Part shown: piece after piece, positions 12,418 through 26,189 of the stretch
Layout: the number at the start of each line of letters is the position of its first letter
Numbering within the stretch: position 1 is the stretch's first letter
Assembly: GCA_964023205.1 (NCBI GenBank)
Contig: OZ026844.1
Coordinates: 30,241,326 to 30,305,325, forward strand
Direction of reading: 5' to 3'
From: Lutraria lutraria
Taxonomy: Eukaryota; Mollusca; Bivalvia; Venerida; Mactridae
Length of the DNA stretch: 64,000 bases
Notes under the pieces: model-generated
What the model saw: the letters and a program-made list of their open reading frames with translations, nothing else
Told to the model about the DNA's origin: nothing
The model's database searches: none
Made by a program: the position numbers and the translations under genes

Positions 12418-15400
12418 TACTTATTCAAATATTGTCAAAACCATGCTTCTTCTAAGTATTAATTTATTGCATGACAAAATTCATTCGGTATCACTTCGCG
12501 AAGTCTTGAATCTTGAATCCGTATAATGTATGTATTCTCAAGTTATTTATTAAAAAATAAAAAATGTGGCATTTTATCAATATTAAAGCCATTATTTCGT
12601 GGAGAAAAAAAACTGCGTAGCGTCACGATTATTATACTGTTTCATTTTTTCTGAGACTTGAATTCAGGCGCATGAAGAAAGCACGCGTGCAAGTGTACTT
12701 AAATGGTACCCATATATTCACTTCTTTGTTTGTTCTAGTACTCGTTAGATAATAAAAAAAAACAATTTCTTAGAAGACGAAATGTCAACATTGTCTAATA
12801 ACGTTATCTGATATGATTTACCTTAAATTTAACTATAACTAGAAAATAGTTTTTCTTTGGCGTGTGTGACAGCTCCAATGAGATACACTTAAAGTCCCAT
12901 AAGCTTATAAACTTATCGGTCGTAATAGTTTCTGTTTGTCTTATAACAGAGAAATCCTGTGTTTTTTCCTCCCGCGCATATTTTATAGCAAGAACAAATG
13001 TTTCCGAAACCACCATCGTATTTTTTTCAATATCATTGAAATAAATACTATTTATAGAAAAGCTGTGTTTCCCGCAGTCATGTTATGCACACGTCGTATA
13101 GTGACGTTACGCGCTCTACATATTTCCAGTTTACAAAAGCAAAAATCACAGTGAAATGAGCGTTTTTAGAAGAAAAGGGGCTTGTTCCGTCGGTAATAAT
13201 TATCTTGGGATTATATCAACTATTTAATGTTTTTGCATATTTTTTGTTTAGCAAAAAGCTAATGGGACTTTAAGCTTGTCGTAGGATAATGTTACAGCTT
13301 TAACGCTTTGACTGCAATGGGTCTTATTAATTAAGACCGATCGTTGAAGGACAATATTTAAACTAGTTTACTGTTGTTATGTGAAGTCCGCAACGGCAAT
13401 CAAAGTACTGAGAGTACTCATGGAAACTGAACTTACATAGACTTGAACTGCAGTATGGAACGGGAACTAGTTTCAAACAATAGCATGACGGATTTAGAAA
13501 AACGTAGTGACTACTAGAAATTCTAGCGCACTGAGTGAATGACGGTTATGTGAAGCATGTAAAGCATTATTAGACTACAAAAGAGATGTTTTTGTTGTCA
13601 TTTTTGTTATTATTAATTATATATGTGAGTATATACGTACAGTATATACAACTATGTACGTACATGTATGATAGTTTTCTTGTCCGTCCGTCTGTGTTTC
13701 TTCTACTAGTATGCACCTTTGCACCTAGTAATGGTCATTAAAATTTGTTTTACTCTTAAAATCTAACCACATTTAGAATCAGGCGACTCTCCGGCAAAAT
13801 GATAATAAGAAAAAGGAATAAAGAAAGAAATAATTTAAAAGAAACATTTTTAACAGTTTTTTTTTATATCAGTTTAAATATAAAGTGAATTTAACAGAAT
13901 TTGGTTACACATACCTTAATGAAACGTGCCTTAGTGAACATGTATGTATATATATGTATGTATTTTTACGCCTCGTATTTGCATGAATGTAATACCTCAT
14001 GTTTACATGTTTATAATATGTATATATTGCATGTATTGAGAGAAAATAAAGGTATGGTATGTTATGTTACGTTTCCATTTGTTATTGTTTTACAATGTTC
14101 ACACAGTGTTAACGAACTTAATTAGCTTACACACAAAAACATTTTATGCAGTGTCGTTCTTTACGGTAATATAATTTGTGTAATCTATAAGTGCGTGCGC
14201 ATGTTAACCTTTCCTGTGTGTGTTTTTTAATGTTAACCAATATTAAACTAACTTACAGACTGAATCTCAAATTCGAACAATATGTTTAAACCATTGGACA
14301 TGACGTTAACGAATTTGATACTGTCTACAAAAGTGCTTATACAATAAATTTAATGTAGATTCTACATGTAAAGCTGAACAAAATTAATAGTCTGCATGAC
14401 AATATATTTAAAGGCCCATTAGCCTTTTGAATTTAGTAATACAGAACCAAAGATAAAATGGTAGTAAAATATAAGAAATATATTTTATTTGCTCTAAAAC
14501 AATATTCCTATAATGCCTTTCTTTAGCCACATCTCGTAAAAAAGGTTGTCAGATGCCTTTTCTTATTTTTTGCAATGTCATCGAAAAAATATACTGTGGA
14601 ACATTTCTATATGTACTTCATGATTTAAAAAACAAAATTTCGAAATGTTTTCATTGCAGGTAAAAGTCAGTTTCACTGATAAGACATCTTTCTAGGTAAA
14701 ATAACACCTACTTTAACTTTAATATCCAAAAAGCTAATGTGGCTTTAAACCCCACATTAATGCTGAGTTTTCACTCCTAGATTCTCAGACGTATTTTCAG
14801 TCGATTTTATCAAGCACGTACGTACGGTATTACTTTTTAGACACCACTTAAAACAGAGGCCGATCGCAGACAGTAATAATGGATTTAAAATTGATATACG
14901 GATTAATATACAAATAATATAACCTTACATTGTTACAGAGTAAAAGGAAGATAGAACATATACTATATTACGTACATACTTGAGCCATGGCTCAACATCA
15001 TTTACATAATATACATGTACAAATATATACAAAGTGTACATGCGACATGGGAGCAAACAAAAATATACGTAAGTAACAAAACAGAGGTGTAGATATCTAT
15101 GTCTCTGGTAGGAGAAAACAAAATGCTAAATTAACATTTTATAAGTTAGTTAAATATAATGTGTAGACATATTCGTATTATATAAATAACATATAATATA
15201 TATATATACCGGTTGAATGGGTTCGAATTTTGGGACAATTTGTTTTCATTTAAAGTAATTATGGGTTGTTATGGTGTTTTATTAGCATTTATGACACTTT
15301 TACCATCACAGGTCCGTTACTTCTGCCTCTGTTACCCCGAACTTTAATTTAACCTTGAGTAACAGTACACTTTAATCAGACTGAAATTTGTAGTATTATC

Positions 15401-16599
15401 CACAGAGCTATGTGTTATTCATTTTATTACCCCGAACTTTAATTTAGTCACGTGCTCAAGAAAATATTGCTAAAACTTTACTATCACCCTGTAACAGTAC
15501 TTAAAAAAATGTTCAGTCACGTGGTACCATGAACGTTATAGTAAAAATGTTCCCAGTTTACCTATGGCATTACGAAACAAGTGATGGGTAATGATATACA
15601 AATAACATTGTGATAAAAAAGATGTTATAACGACACATGTATGATATATCGAAGACCTTAACAACGGGGCTTCTTCAACAGTTTTCGCTAAGTAAAGTAA
15701 AATGCTTTATATTATCAGAATTTATAAGTTCAAAAAATGTGTACATAATTAGATGTAGATTACAATAACTGATTATATACTATATGTACATGTAGTAGTA
15801 ATTAAAATTTAATAACGAGAAACGCGCAGCAAATGACTCAATCGTCAATCTACGTTTCATATTTCGCCTTAGAAGCATTGAAATTCAATAAACATATTAA
15901 TTCATTATTAGTTATAGTGTCACTTATGCACCCATTTTTATTGTCCTACTCATGTTTTGTTCATTATCGTCAGAATGTAAAGTAATTAATTGCTTTCATA
16001 TAAAGTAAATTAATGATAAGAATGATTTAGAGACAAAACACTATCGACGTCTCATCATCAAATACAAAGTAGTCTGATGTCGTAGATTTTTGTCTCAGAA
16101 AAAAAGCTTAAGAGAGACGAGGACAATATGATGGTGAAATTAGATATAATAGAATAATTCAATGTCGGTTATTCCTCGACAGAGGATTCTTAGAAATGAT
16201 CTAGTTCGTAGAAAAGATCGATGTTCTTAGCATAAAAACAAAAAAGTAACTGTGATTTTGTTTCAAAACTGACAGCTTTAAAGCGTTCAATACTCGATCA
16301 AGTCCACTTTCAAAAATCAAATTGCCAAAGAAAATTTGGATGACTTTGGCAGGTTCGTAATGCCAGGTTGTTTTATAGACTAGATATGAAAATAAGGAAA
16401 TCAGTGTCACTCAAAGACCCTGTCGTGGCTATGAGAAATTAACTACCACAATTTATAAGTACTGTTTTTGAAGGATTTATAGTTATGGAATAGCTATAGA
16501 ATCCCTGAATGTATTAACAGTACAAGCGACAGATTTTTAAAATTCCATTATCGAGATTTTTATTCTTTAAAATCACGTTTAAAATGATATACGTCAGAG

Positions 16600-16634
16600 C
16601 AGAGACGTACAATACAAAATATTATACGTCTCTG
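16600..16634. repeat. 35-bp palindrome of the CAGAGACRTA family
   Basis: CAGAGACGTA at the left and TACGTCTCTG at the right flank an AT-rich centre. A 35-bp relative with CAGAGACAT / ATGTCTCTG arms is at 30358-30392, and a shorter 26-bp one is at 15082-15107. All three are followed by GT. Confidence 0.5.
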
Positions 16635-16834
16635 GTCAGAGAAAATCAGTTCCGAGGCTGCTTGCGTTGCGTGATTGGTACAAAACAGCTGTGCGTTCCT
16701 TGCCGTTCTCTAACGTACAACTCGTCTTTAGCCATAACTTCAAATTTTGATGTAAGCGACATTTTTATTATTGATGTAAGCGATAGGCGCAGAGCGTCTG
16801 CGTACACGTTTGTTTACATCAGCAACACACAAAA

Positions 16835-19800
16835 ATGGCTATGGTAGTTGACTTAACGAAAGGAGAATACTCTGAATTCTCGAGGTCTTCTGAGGAAGAT
16901 ATCAGCTACGCTACAAACTTTTGGCAGTCTATTCAGCTCCACCCACCTATGGAGTCGCGGCTAGTATCCAGCGACATAAAACAAAGACTTAAAGTTGCAC
17001 CTCCCAGTTCACAAGGTTTTACATTTTACGTAGATTTGTTTTTGTTGGCAGAATAATGTTAGCCGTTTCTTAATTTTTTATTTTTTTTATTACAAATTTA
17101 TCTAATTTTATTCTACCATTCCATCATATGCTCTAATCATAAGGCATAACCAAACCTATTCTATCCCCAGCCCTTTAAATTTACTGTATTAGGGAACAGG
17201 TATATCCAGGCCACCCCTATTACCGCCTACCTAACTCTTTACCACCTGGCATTTATCGGCAGGGAACCAGACAATTGTTTACATTGCATGCCGCAACTCA
17301 TCGTTGATACTGCCATTTGCATTCAATTCAAATTAACACTGCTATATAAATGTGTTGCATTTTAATGCATTACATCTCTTAAAACACAGTTTTGATATTT
17401 CTGCCAATGCCAGGTGGAAAGGGAAGTGGAGGCGACATGCATGGGCGAGTCATTGTTATTACCCGGGCATCGGCAGTAATAGTGTCAATGCGGAAATAGG
17501 CATACAAGGGATCCGATATATATATCAGGTTCCCTTGATGGGGGAAATTTGCATCATGAAAAACTAAATTTGGGGATTTTAATTATGGAAAGATTTTTTC
17601 TCTCAGAGGGGAAAAATTATATTTTTTTTACGTGGGGAACAGGGGAAATACTGGACCCAAAAATGGCATAAAAAGGGCCTGCTCATGCACCCTACCCTAG
17701 ACTTTTTATCAAGCCTGTGGAATGGTACACCCTCGTTCTCATTTTGTTTACCTTTCCACACAATAAAAGAACCAGAAAAAATCTCCCCTATCTACTTACC
17801 AAATGTTTTATTAGCATGCAACTAGAATTTAAAAACAAACATTTTTAGACTTAGATATATGACCATTGATTTTAATACATGAATTTGACGGAATCTTGGT
17901 AATTATGTCTGAGTTATTAAAACCTTTCATTAAGTGAGATTTCCATATTCCCGAAGAACATAATGTAAGTGCCATATTTTGAACTAAATGCAAACATTTT
18001 TCTGTTATAATACAAACAACTTACTTAACGTACCAAGTTGTCATCTGAAGCTGAACCAAAACCTGCTTGAAAGAAAATCATTTACAATCGAACCTGTGTT
18101 AGCAGCCACCTCCAAATAAAGGCCACCATGTGGATAAAGGCCATTATTTTAAAAACCTTTATTGATTATTTAGAATAAAATTACCTTCAAATAAAGGCCA
18201 TCTGCCAATAAAGGTTATATTATGTCTTTCCCAAAGGTGGTTTTTGTTTACTGGTTTGACTGTATTTTTTTAACAAATATTTTCATTATTTCAAAAACTG
18301 TACAATGTCATATAACTGGTCTGTTACAATCATATGAACACATCAAACAAACATGTTAAAACAATAAGATTTATTTCTTTCGTGCAGATTTAATGCCATT
18401 TTCTGCTTGTGGGAAACAATTTAACACAGGATGTAATATCTTCAGTCAAATTGTCATGGACAGTGTGAGCCTTGCATGGGGTTCAAACTCACAACCTCTT
18501 GATCAGTAGACCAATGCTCTAACCACTAAGCTAACTGGGCGGGCTTTTTAATTTATAAACATTTACAATAACATTGACATACATCTCAAGTGCTTTACAA
18601 GAATAAAACAGCAGTGATTACAGTTGTGGAATGAGTTGATGTGGACACTTAACAGAGAAGTTTTATAATCATAAAGGTCATATATGCAGACAATCCTGTG
18701 TAGTGAGCACCTCAGAATTAAAACCACCCTGTGTATAAAGGCCATTCTTTTATTAACCCTCATTTATTATTTAAAACAAAATTACCTCCCAATAAAGGCT
18801 ACCTGTCAATAAAGGTCACATTTTGTCTTTCCCAAAGGTTTCCTTTGTTTACATGTTTGACTGTATAATAAATTAATAAGTGTATTATATTATTAGGAAT
18901 AAATGGAAAACTTGTCAAAAGATTGTAAGAAAATTAGAAATGTAGTGTCAGTAAGGGTGCACATTGTTTAAGTTTCTCAAGTGTTTTTAAGGTAGCATTG
19001 GCTGTGGTCCAGTGGTTAGTAGACTGAACTTGTAACCTGGCGATCTGGGTTTGAATCTTTGTTGCGGTTGGTCATGCCCTTCTATGAAAATTTGACAAAA
19101 ATGGCGGTTTTCTTTCACATGTGAAGAAGTTGCCGGCTCCTTTTAGAAAGGTAAGTTAGTACTGGTTAGAATACTGTCCAGGAAAACTGGTTAGGTGAAT
19201 CGGCCGTCGTAGATAACCAAAATTGTTTTGAAAAATCACATTAAACCACTGAAAAAAATTAAGGTATCATTGTCTTTTAATAGCAAATAATCCATTGTCT
19301 ATGATTCAAGCTATTGATTTATCTTCTGACGGGTTAAATAATCCAAGCGCACAGATGTAAGAAGCTCTGTTCATTGTATCATAATGTGTTAGTAATGTCT
19401 GTAAGACATAGAATGCATCTTTATGGTACAATGAAATTGTATGTCTAGCACATGTGCCAGCTAGTTGAAACGTCTCGTCTAAGCCAGTTGCAGCTTTGTC
19501 TTTATCAATATATATTTTTGTACACAAAAATAATGCTTGATAAAAGTAGTACAGTCAAACCTGTGAACAAAGGCCATCCTTGGGAAAGACAAAATCTGAC
19601 CTCTATTGACAGGTGACCTTTACTTAGAGGTTATTTAACTTATTTTGTTGTAAAAAATCCATGACGTTTAAAATAATGGCCTTAATTCACAGGTTGACCT
19701 TTATTAAGAGTTGGCTGCTAATACAGGTTTCACTGTAATTGTTAGTACATTTACTATATTCTTTGTCAAAGGTATTTCACCAACGTCTTTAAATTATTTT

Positions 19801-22800
19801 TTTTAAATAATGTACTTGCATAATAATGATGAGGAAATGAGATAAACAAAAAAAAAATGGAATCAAGTTAAATCAACGTTTCAGAGAATTATGTTTATCA
19901 ACATTTTTTTTTTCATGGGTTGACACTACTACCAATGTCAGTATCTTTAATATTTGGTCATCCTTTCTGTGAATATTAGGTAACATAAAAAGAAAAACTG
20001 TACATTCTCTGGGGGTATTGTTGAGGGTTCAAATTTATCATAAAATGTTACTGGCTAAAACCCAGGCAGTACTGGCAATATTAATTATTATGTTAGTTTA
20101 TAAATGTCATTGTTTATTGAATTTGTGAAATAGGGATTAAGGAAAGGTATAATTATCGTAGCAGATGTAAATAGATTCTTAATTTTACATACAGCTTCTG
20201 ACGTGAAAATCTTGAATTCAAAACTGGACTCGTGATTTTTTTCAAGTGTATGTAGTTTAGGCACTCGCAATCTGAAAAATCAACTTGCATTAATTATTAT
20301 CATTTTAGCAAGTTAGCGAGTGTTAAATTTGATCCCTGTTATTATCATTATGCTGCTTCTATTATAAATGTTAAAACAGATGGGGTGATCAGTGGTCAAG
20401 TGGTAACGCGCTGGACTAATAAACAATAGGTGGTGGGACCAGAAAAATTTATTAAAAAGGAATAGGGATATAAATGCCCAGTTCTCCTGTATCTTATCTC
20501 CCATCTTTAAGGCGGCTCTGAAATTACCATAGCTGTTGAATGGGCTGTTAAACAATAGATGTCCATATAGTCCAGATTTGGCACTGATGGATATAGTGAT
20601 CTACCCAAAATTGAAAAGAAAACAATTTAATTGAACTGAGAAAATTAGAATGGCGGTGGGCAGTTTTGCTAGAACATGTGACAGTAGCTCTAATAACGAT
20701 ATATTCTCTAAATGGATGGAAAGACACAAAAATGCATAACATTTGCGTGCGGGTACTTCGAGAAAATATGATTATATGTGAGTATAACGTCATGACGTCG
20801 ATGTGAAGTATGCTGAAGTGCTCCGTAGATCTATCTGTGTGTTTTATCTATATACCGTATATTTTTTATCAATCAGTATTTCTCTCTGATATTTGGCATG
20901 TATTTTGTCAATATGTTACATAACATGTACATAAAATTTTGTCATAATACATACATGATTAGTCTCATTAATAAGACTGTCCACAAACTTTACGGATGAC
21001 CCTCGTAGTATATTTACATTGTTTTGGTTTGTGGTAATGTCACCTGCTCACTCATAAAGGTCCTACCCAACATTTTTGGCCTCACAGGTAAAAAGAAATT
21101 AAATAAATAGCATTCTGATGTTCTTTGGATTCAAAATAAAGAATAAATTGTAAAAATAATATACTGGTACTAGTATTTCCTAACTACCGACCTACCCATT
21201 GAAAATTATGTGGGTACAATTTCCCTAAACAGTTATTTTTTTACAGATGATCCAAGTATACATAATAAAAAATTATATACATCTTCTTATTACTGTATCA
21301 ATTAAAATTTGTGCGTTCATCCCCAAAATAAACCTCTGTTTTAAACCTTGTTTTTCTCTTTCAGCTCGAAATATGTTGTACTCAAGACAAGATGAACATT
21401 CAGGTTGGCAAAAATTACAATATAATAACTTTATTCCATATTAAGCTTGTACAGATCGATCATATTCAATTTTTTCATTTCTTTGCACTATAAAAACAAA
21501 AAATGTAGTAAATTTAAATGAAAATAGACTGTTGAAACAAATTTCCTTAATATGACTCCTGTGATTTTTTATTATAGGCCTCTTCCCAAATGAAAATTTC
21601 TTTAAAATCATGCAGTTTTCCCAAAAATCTAAACTTAAACCAGCTTTTTCATTTCCCAAATTGGTAATTTTAGCAATAATTCTTCCCAAAATCAACAGGC
21701 TAAGGCCTCTTCCCAATGAAGAGAGAAAAAACACTGGTCTCAGACTGTTGTTTTGTATTGTTAACGTTCGAAAAAATGATGATTAGCTTTTTACATGCAC
21801 AGTGGATATAGCTTGAAAGTTACAAACAGAAAATAGCATGTAAATGTATATCATGTTCTTAACTTCTTACTTTCATTTTCTTATATAGTGTTGCAAGATT
21901 TCATGTCCAGAGCAAAAACAATGGAACATCTTGAAGAATATTCTAGATTTCAAAAATTTGCTGAAGCTAAAGTAGAGGATAAAGCTTTATTAGTCAAACA
22001 CAGAGAAATAAGAGAGAAGGTATGCAAACAATTTAAGATAATTTGTTGTTTGTGGAAGGATTTGATTGCTGGTACAGAAAAAAACCTGACAACTGAACCC
22101 CTTCTGGACTGAGCTAAAAGTCCAGTTTTCTGAGAATTCAGGTTTTCAGAGAATTTCTGATGAATTCTGAAATAAAACGGGACTTCAAAAATTGTCCGAT
22201 TTTCATAGAATTCCAGTTTCCAGGGGGTCCAGTTTTCAGGGATTATACTGTAATAACTTCATATATTCTATGATGAAATAAGAATGATCTTTCGCATTTT
22301 AATCACAACTATGTGTTTATATGGTAAGAATTGTAACATCTGAAATATTGCCAATAAAATCATACATTTCAATAGATCTTCCATTATTCTATAATAAAAC
22401 AAGATTGTCAATGCAATTAACCTTTAACCTCAGAATTTCCTGAATGGATTCCGTTCAACTTCTATTTTGAAACAGTCCATTATCAATTTAAGGGACATCA
22501 CAATGAAAACATTTCAAAACAGTATCATCTTAGCATTAGTAGTCAGTCTGTATTTCAACAACTGATAAAATATTTGAAAATATAATGTATCTAATACATG
22601 TAGTTCTTAATAAGAATAACCGCTATTGAAATTGCTATTGAAATTAAGATTAATATTATTCTAATGTAACCCTTCAACTCCAGTTCAGTGTCTAGGTTTA
22701 TTTTATTTATGAGTATCATGTATAAAAGATATCTTTTGTTCATTCTCCCATTTAACTATTGCAGAAAGAATCAATTTCAAGAAACAGGGGGATTAAACCC

Positions 22801-22932
22801 CTAGAAAAGAAGATAAAAGTGATGCCAAAAGAAGATTATATTGTAGATGAAGAAGATGACAAAGATGTTCTTCAACAATTGGATGAATTTGAAATTGAAA
22901 AGGTTGGAAACAATGACTCAGACTCAGACTGA
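16835..22932 (+). CDS. HOATZ: HOATZ-like cilia and flagella associated protein (four exons)
   Basis: Proposed exons are 16835-17015, 21365-21403, 21889-22019 and 22765-22932, with phases 1, 1 and 0 at the three junctions. They give 172 residues. All introns are GT-AG, and the 13-codon second exon is preceded by a strong pyrimidine tract (ttttctctttcag). The ATG at 16835 has a good context (aaaaATGG). Residues 20-50 ([13 protein letters not shown], then HPPMESRLV and [11 protein letters not shown]) match, from memory, the conserved N-terminal block of vertebrate HOATZ (SSEQD..L.KQFW, then PPSESQLV and a QRLPVA stretch). Exon 3 matches its Lys/Glu-rich helical second half (AKT...LL.K.REER..KE). 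The C-terminus is acidic and ends in DSDSD. In mammals HOATZ is needed for motile cilia and sperm flagella and has been linked to ENO4 maturation. Intron 1 is long (about 4.35 kb) and full of SINEs and MITEs. An additional exon in the linker cannot be excluded. Confidence 0.75.
18085..18262. mobile_element. Pogo/Tigger-like MITE copy in HOATZ intron 1
   Basis: The ends are CAATCGAACCTGTGTTAGC and GGTTTGACTG, with TA on both sides (18083-18084 and 18263-18264). The body repeats 'aataaaggcca' several times. The TIRs resemble those of pogo/Tigger elements (CAGTCAAACCTGT). It is noncoding. Confidence 0.65.
18415..18545 (-). mobile_element. tRNA-derived SINE, minus orientation
   Basis: The reverse complement begins 'gcccgcccagttagcttagtgg' (A box), has a B box 'gagtttgaacccc', and continues 'aggctcacactgtccatgaca'. 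The same body follows the tRNA part of the SINE at 36548. It ends in 'gaagatattacatcc'. Confidence 0.7.
18687..18863. mobile_element. Pogo/Tigger-like MITE, second copy in HOATZ intron 1
   Basis: It has the same internal 'aataaaggc.acctg' and 'gtctttcccaaaggt' phrases as 18085-18262 and a right end GTTTGACTG followed by TA. The left TIR (CAGACAATCCTGTG) is diverged. Confidence 0.55.
18975..19255 (+). mobile_element. tRNA-derived SINE
   Basis: An A-box-like 'tgtggtccagtggttag' and a B-box-like 'tctgggtttgaatct' stand at tRNA spacing. They are followed by a body of about 200 bp ('tagtactggttagaatactgtccagg') and a 3' end 'cacattaaaccactgaaaaa'. This subfamily is distinct from the SINEs at 11858 and 36548. 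Confidence 0.65.
19552..19735. mobile_element. Pogo/Tigger-like MITE with intact ends
   Basis: The left end CAGTCAAACCTGTG and right end ACAGGTTTCACTG are flanked by TA (19550-19551 and 19736-19737). The interior is the characteristic 'aaaggccatccttgggaaagac' and 'aggtgacctttac' text. This is the best-preserved copy of the family in the window. Confidence 0.7.
20385..20560 (+). mobile_element. tRNA-derived SINE, third subfamily
   Basis: The head reads 'gatcagtggtcaagtggtaacgcg', an A box of the Leu/Ser tRNA type, followed by 'tggtgggacc' in place of a clean B box. The body contains 'ggcggctctgaaattaccatagctgtt', whose core is found again without a tRNA head at about 37800-37840. Confidence 0.55.
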
Positions 22933-23003
22933 AAAAAGTGAAGACATTTATTATATGTATTGACTTGTTCTTATTTATTTGTATACAGCTAACAGTTGAC
23001 CAA

Positions 23004-23009
23004 AATAAA
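23004..23009 (+). promoter_or_regulatory. Candidate polyadenylation signal of the HOATZ-like gene
   Basis: AATAAA lies 72 bp after the stop codon at 22930-22932 and is followed by a T-rich stretch, which suits a short 3' UTR. Confidence 0.55.
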
Positions 23010-23039
23010 TCTGTGATATTTTCATACATTTATGTACTT

Positions 23040-26000
23040 CAATTCTTATTCTAGTTAGGCGTTAAGAAATTGTTTGATTCTGATTGCGTAGGATGGGTAC
23101 TAAGGGAGGGAATGTGCCTATTATTGTTCTTGAAAGTATGTGGAAAAGTAAAAGAATGAGACACTGACTGACAAAAACTAGAAATGTCTTTAAAAAGACA
23201 GTCGCAAAGTTTCTTTAATGTTATTTACACTGTTGAAACCAAAAGTATAATTTCTTAGAAATTCCAAGCTTGCAGTTATAGTACCGTGTGAACACAACTT
23301 ATCGCTAGCAGTCCAATTAGGTCGCGCCTTTAAATGTTAATTTTAGGTCAGCTAAAAAATCACGTATTTAGTCATATCTACTGTATATTAATTCCAATAA
23401 GTGTAAAATGTTTGTCAAGAACGGTAATAAATTTATTTCGACCGCATAAGAATACATTTTCATACAATTTTACAACCACAAGAAGTACACATTAAACAGT
23501 TGCAGACTCACTATAAGTTGGCGTGGTCTTAATTTTTCTACTCTTGTAGATTTCACCTAATGGAAAGACGGGTTTGCTCTGAATCATCCAATAGAATGAA
23601 ATTCTACTAAATAATTAATATGTCATGCCAAAAAATGTAGGTAAAAAGTGAGATTAGACACCTTTGCGTATAAAAAGTATTGGCCTAATAAAAAGTATAT
23701 GGTCATAGAGAAATATTAGAGTAGGTCAGATAACCAGAAACAAATTAACAAACACTATACAGTCATGAAGCAAGGATGGCATTTAATAATAATGTAAAAA
23801 TGTAATTCATATGTCAAGTGGAGAATGTTCTTCTGCTAGATGAATCCAATATATTCCTGTTTAAATTGAACAGATATATTTCTCACCATATGTCTCTATA
23901 GTTTTTTTGTTGAAATTAGGATTATGAATTGGAAGAATTTTTTTTTAAAAAGTATATGATTTCAGATGTAGTACAATATATAGTTATGTATGAATTGTAC
24001 TTCCTGGTACAGACAGGAAATTAATTGCTGACCTTTTTAAACACCAGGGAAAGTAAATTGTACTTCGAACTACAATTCATGCAGATGACTACATTTTATT
24101 ACACAAAATGTTGAAACTAATTAAGTGTAGATAAGAAAAATAACCCTATTTTTCTTGACCTTTTTAATTGGAATCATTATCATGTATCAGGAAATTAGAC
24201 TCTTGGTTAATTACTTGTCTTGTTTTACAATAATCTGTCTGGGTAGGAAAAGTGCTGACTTGCTTAGTCAGCCATTTCTCAAGCATCTAATGTCAAAGGG
24301 TTATCATGTTCAGTTGTACCTCGGGAATATTGCATTCTGACTTCATTTATTTCATACAGGCAGTCAGCTTACATTTATTGAATGAAATATTCATTCATAC
24401 AATGTATTGTTCACAATACTTTAAGATTATATATCTTAATAATTGTTGGTTTGTTTTTGTAACGCAAGTGCAGATATTTGATTTATTTAATTCATTTGAA
24501 TATAGTACATGATATGATATGTGGTGCAATGAAGAGCTTTCAAGGAATTATTCATAAAGGAATGTTTGTTGTATTATTATGCCCCTTTTCAAAGAAAAGG
24601 GTGTTTGTTGCTTTGCACATGTTGGTTGGTCTGTTGATCCGTAACCAAAACTTGTCCAGCCAATAACTTAACAGAATAATTTGGCCTAAGCTCCTTAGAT
24701 TTGTTAGGGAGGTTGGTCATCACATGTAGATGACCCCTAATGATTTTGAGGTCAGTATGTCAAAGGTCAAGGTCACAGTGACCTTCAGCACAAAAACCTT
24801 GTCCAACAAATACTATAGAGAACAATTTCGCCATAGGTCCTCGTATTTGGTTGGGAGGTTGGTCATCACATTTAGATGATATATATTAATTTTAAGTTCA
24901 AAGGTCAAGGTCTTATTATTCAGTTGGCCTTTAGGGGGCATTCGTGTTTCACGAACACTACTAGCTTATTCATATTCTGTTACTATTTCACATTTTAATT
25001 CCAAGAATGATTAAACTTATGAAAAGTTTGCTTTTATTGTGTTATTTAGAGTATTGATACTGCAGAGATACAATTTATTGTTAAAATAAAAAATGCAAAA
25101 ATGTTACTGGTTTATGTTGACTTATATTTGGACAAACATATGAAGAAAAGTTTACCAAAAAGTACATCCACAATTTTTTCACACAATACAGTTTGATATT
25201 TTTACTTTTTGGAATGAACAATAACTAAGGAAGAAAGAGAGTCCCAAGACCTCTTTTTGCCGCCTAAATTATGGTGGGGTGCATGGGCCAGAATCACATA
25301 CATGTATATCAATTTCATATGAATATTTTTCTATTCTGCCTTCATTTGATATATAATAATAATATATATTTATTCATTTGAAGTCAGAATAATAGGTTTA
25401 TACTGAGTCAATCACTTTCTAAAGATCATTATATATTATTATAATTAGTCAAGTTCATTTTGGCATCCTATTTTGAGGAATTAATAAGAGCTATAAGAAG
25501 ACATGTGGAAAATACTGATACTGTCCTTTTCAACCAATAAGAATTTTCATTGCCAAGAAATTTGGTCAAAACTGCGATTTATGCTAATAATTCAACTGCT
25601 GATTAAAGGTCACCTAGAAAAATACTGGTACATTGTACTCACTGGTTTAAACTTCCAACCAATATTCATGCCAAGGAATTAAGTCTAAAGTGAGACACTT
25701 GTGACTGGACTGAAAAAAGTTGAGTATACTGGTGTGTAGGTAGGTAGCCTAACCACATGTGCAAACAAAATATTTTTTAAGGTTGGCCTAACTTTTAATT
25801 TGTAAAGTTTGCAATTTAAATACTATAAACAATTTAAGTTCATTCAATTTGGCGCTTAGTCATCCTTATTCCATTTGGAATTGTTTTTCTTTTTCAATCT
25901 GATGAACTTGTGTTTAAAACTACAAGTTTAACAAATTTTCCTTTAACAGAATGCATGTCAACGAAATCTGGTTTTTGAAAGAATGTTGTTTTATTTCATT

Positions 26001-26090
26001 GACAAGCGGATTACTTTCAATGTTTGAATTTTAATTTATACACAAGTTTGTTTCGCCTAAGAATTTTCCAACATTTCTTGTATACTTCGT
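23040..26090. other. Gene-free stretch between the HOATZ-like gene and the inverted duplication
   Basis: No supportable gene is present. It includes the 24578-24960 dispersed repeat listed separately and otherwise AT-rich sequence. The frames at 24155-24666 are overlapping low-complexity or repeat-derived readings. Confidence 0.4.
24578..24960. repeat. Dispersed repeat with 'ggtcaaggtcacagtgacctt' motif
   Basis: It starts 'ttatgccccttttcaaagaaaaggg', contains two units of 'ggttggtcatcacat.tagatga' and 'tcaaaggtcaaggtcac', and ends 'gggggcattcgtgtttcacgaacac'. It is a familiar high-copy repeat of bivalve genomes (from memory). A degenerate relative lies at 62380-62790. Confidence 0.65.
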
Positions 26091-26189
26091 TTTAATTAAG
26101 TATAGGAATTAACTAGACTTAATTAAAAATAAATTAAATGTACTTTCTCTGAAATACAGAAGTTTATTCAAAACTTGATGCCCTGTTAC

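Larger units (their letters stand above)
11271..16834. other. Gene-poor stretch upstream of the HOATZ-like gene
   Basis: Apart from the SINE at 11858-12105, a pogo-like MITE remnant at 12280-12417 and the small palindromes at 15082-15107 and 16600-16634, I see AT-rich sequence without supportable genes. The frames present (for example 13901-14125 on plus, 16201-16410 on minus) lack domain, splice or repeat support. Around 16748-16795 the word 'tgatgtaagcga' occurs twice just upstream of the HOATZ-like start. Confidence 0.4.

Noticed and set aside
16660..16690. RFX X-box-like sequence upstream of the HOATZ-like gene (GTTGCG...GGTAC)
   Set aside because: Attractive for a ciliary gene, but the half-sites are imperfect and the spacing is too long for the X-box consensus.
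20651..20740. Plus-strand ATG in good context with 29 codons ([19 protein letters not shown]...)
   Set aside because: It looks coding but stops without a splice donor and lies inside HOATZ intron 1; possibly a pseudogene scrap, too short to support.
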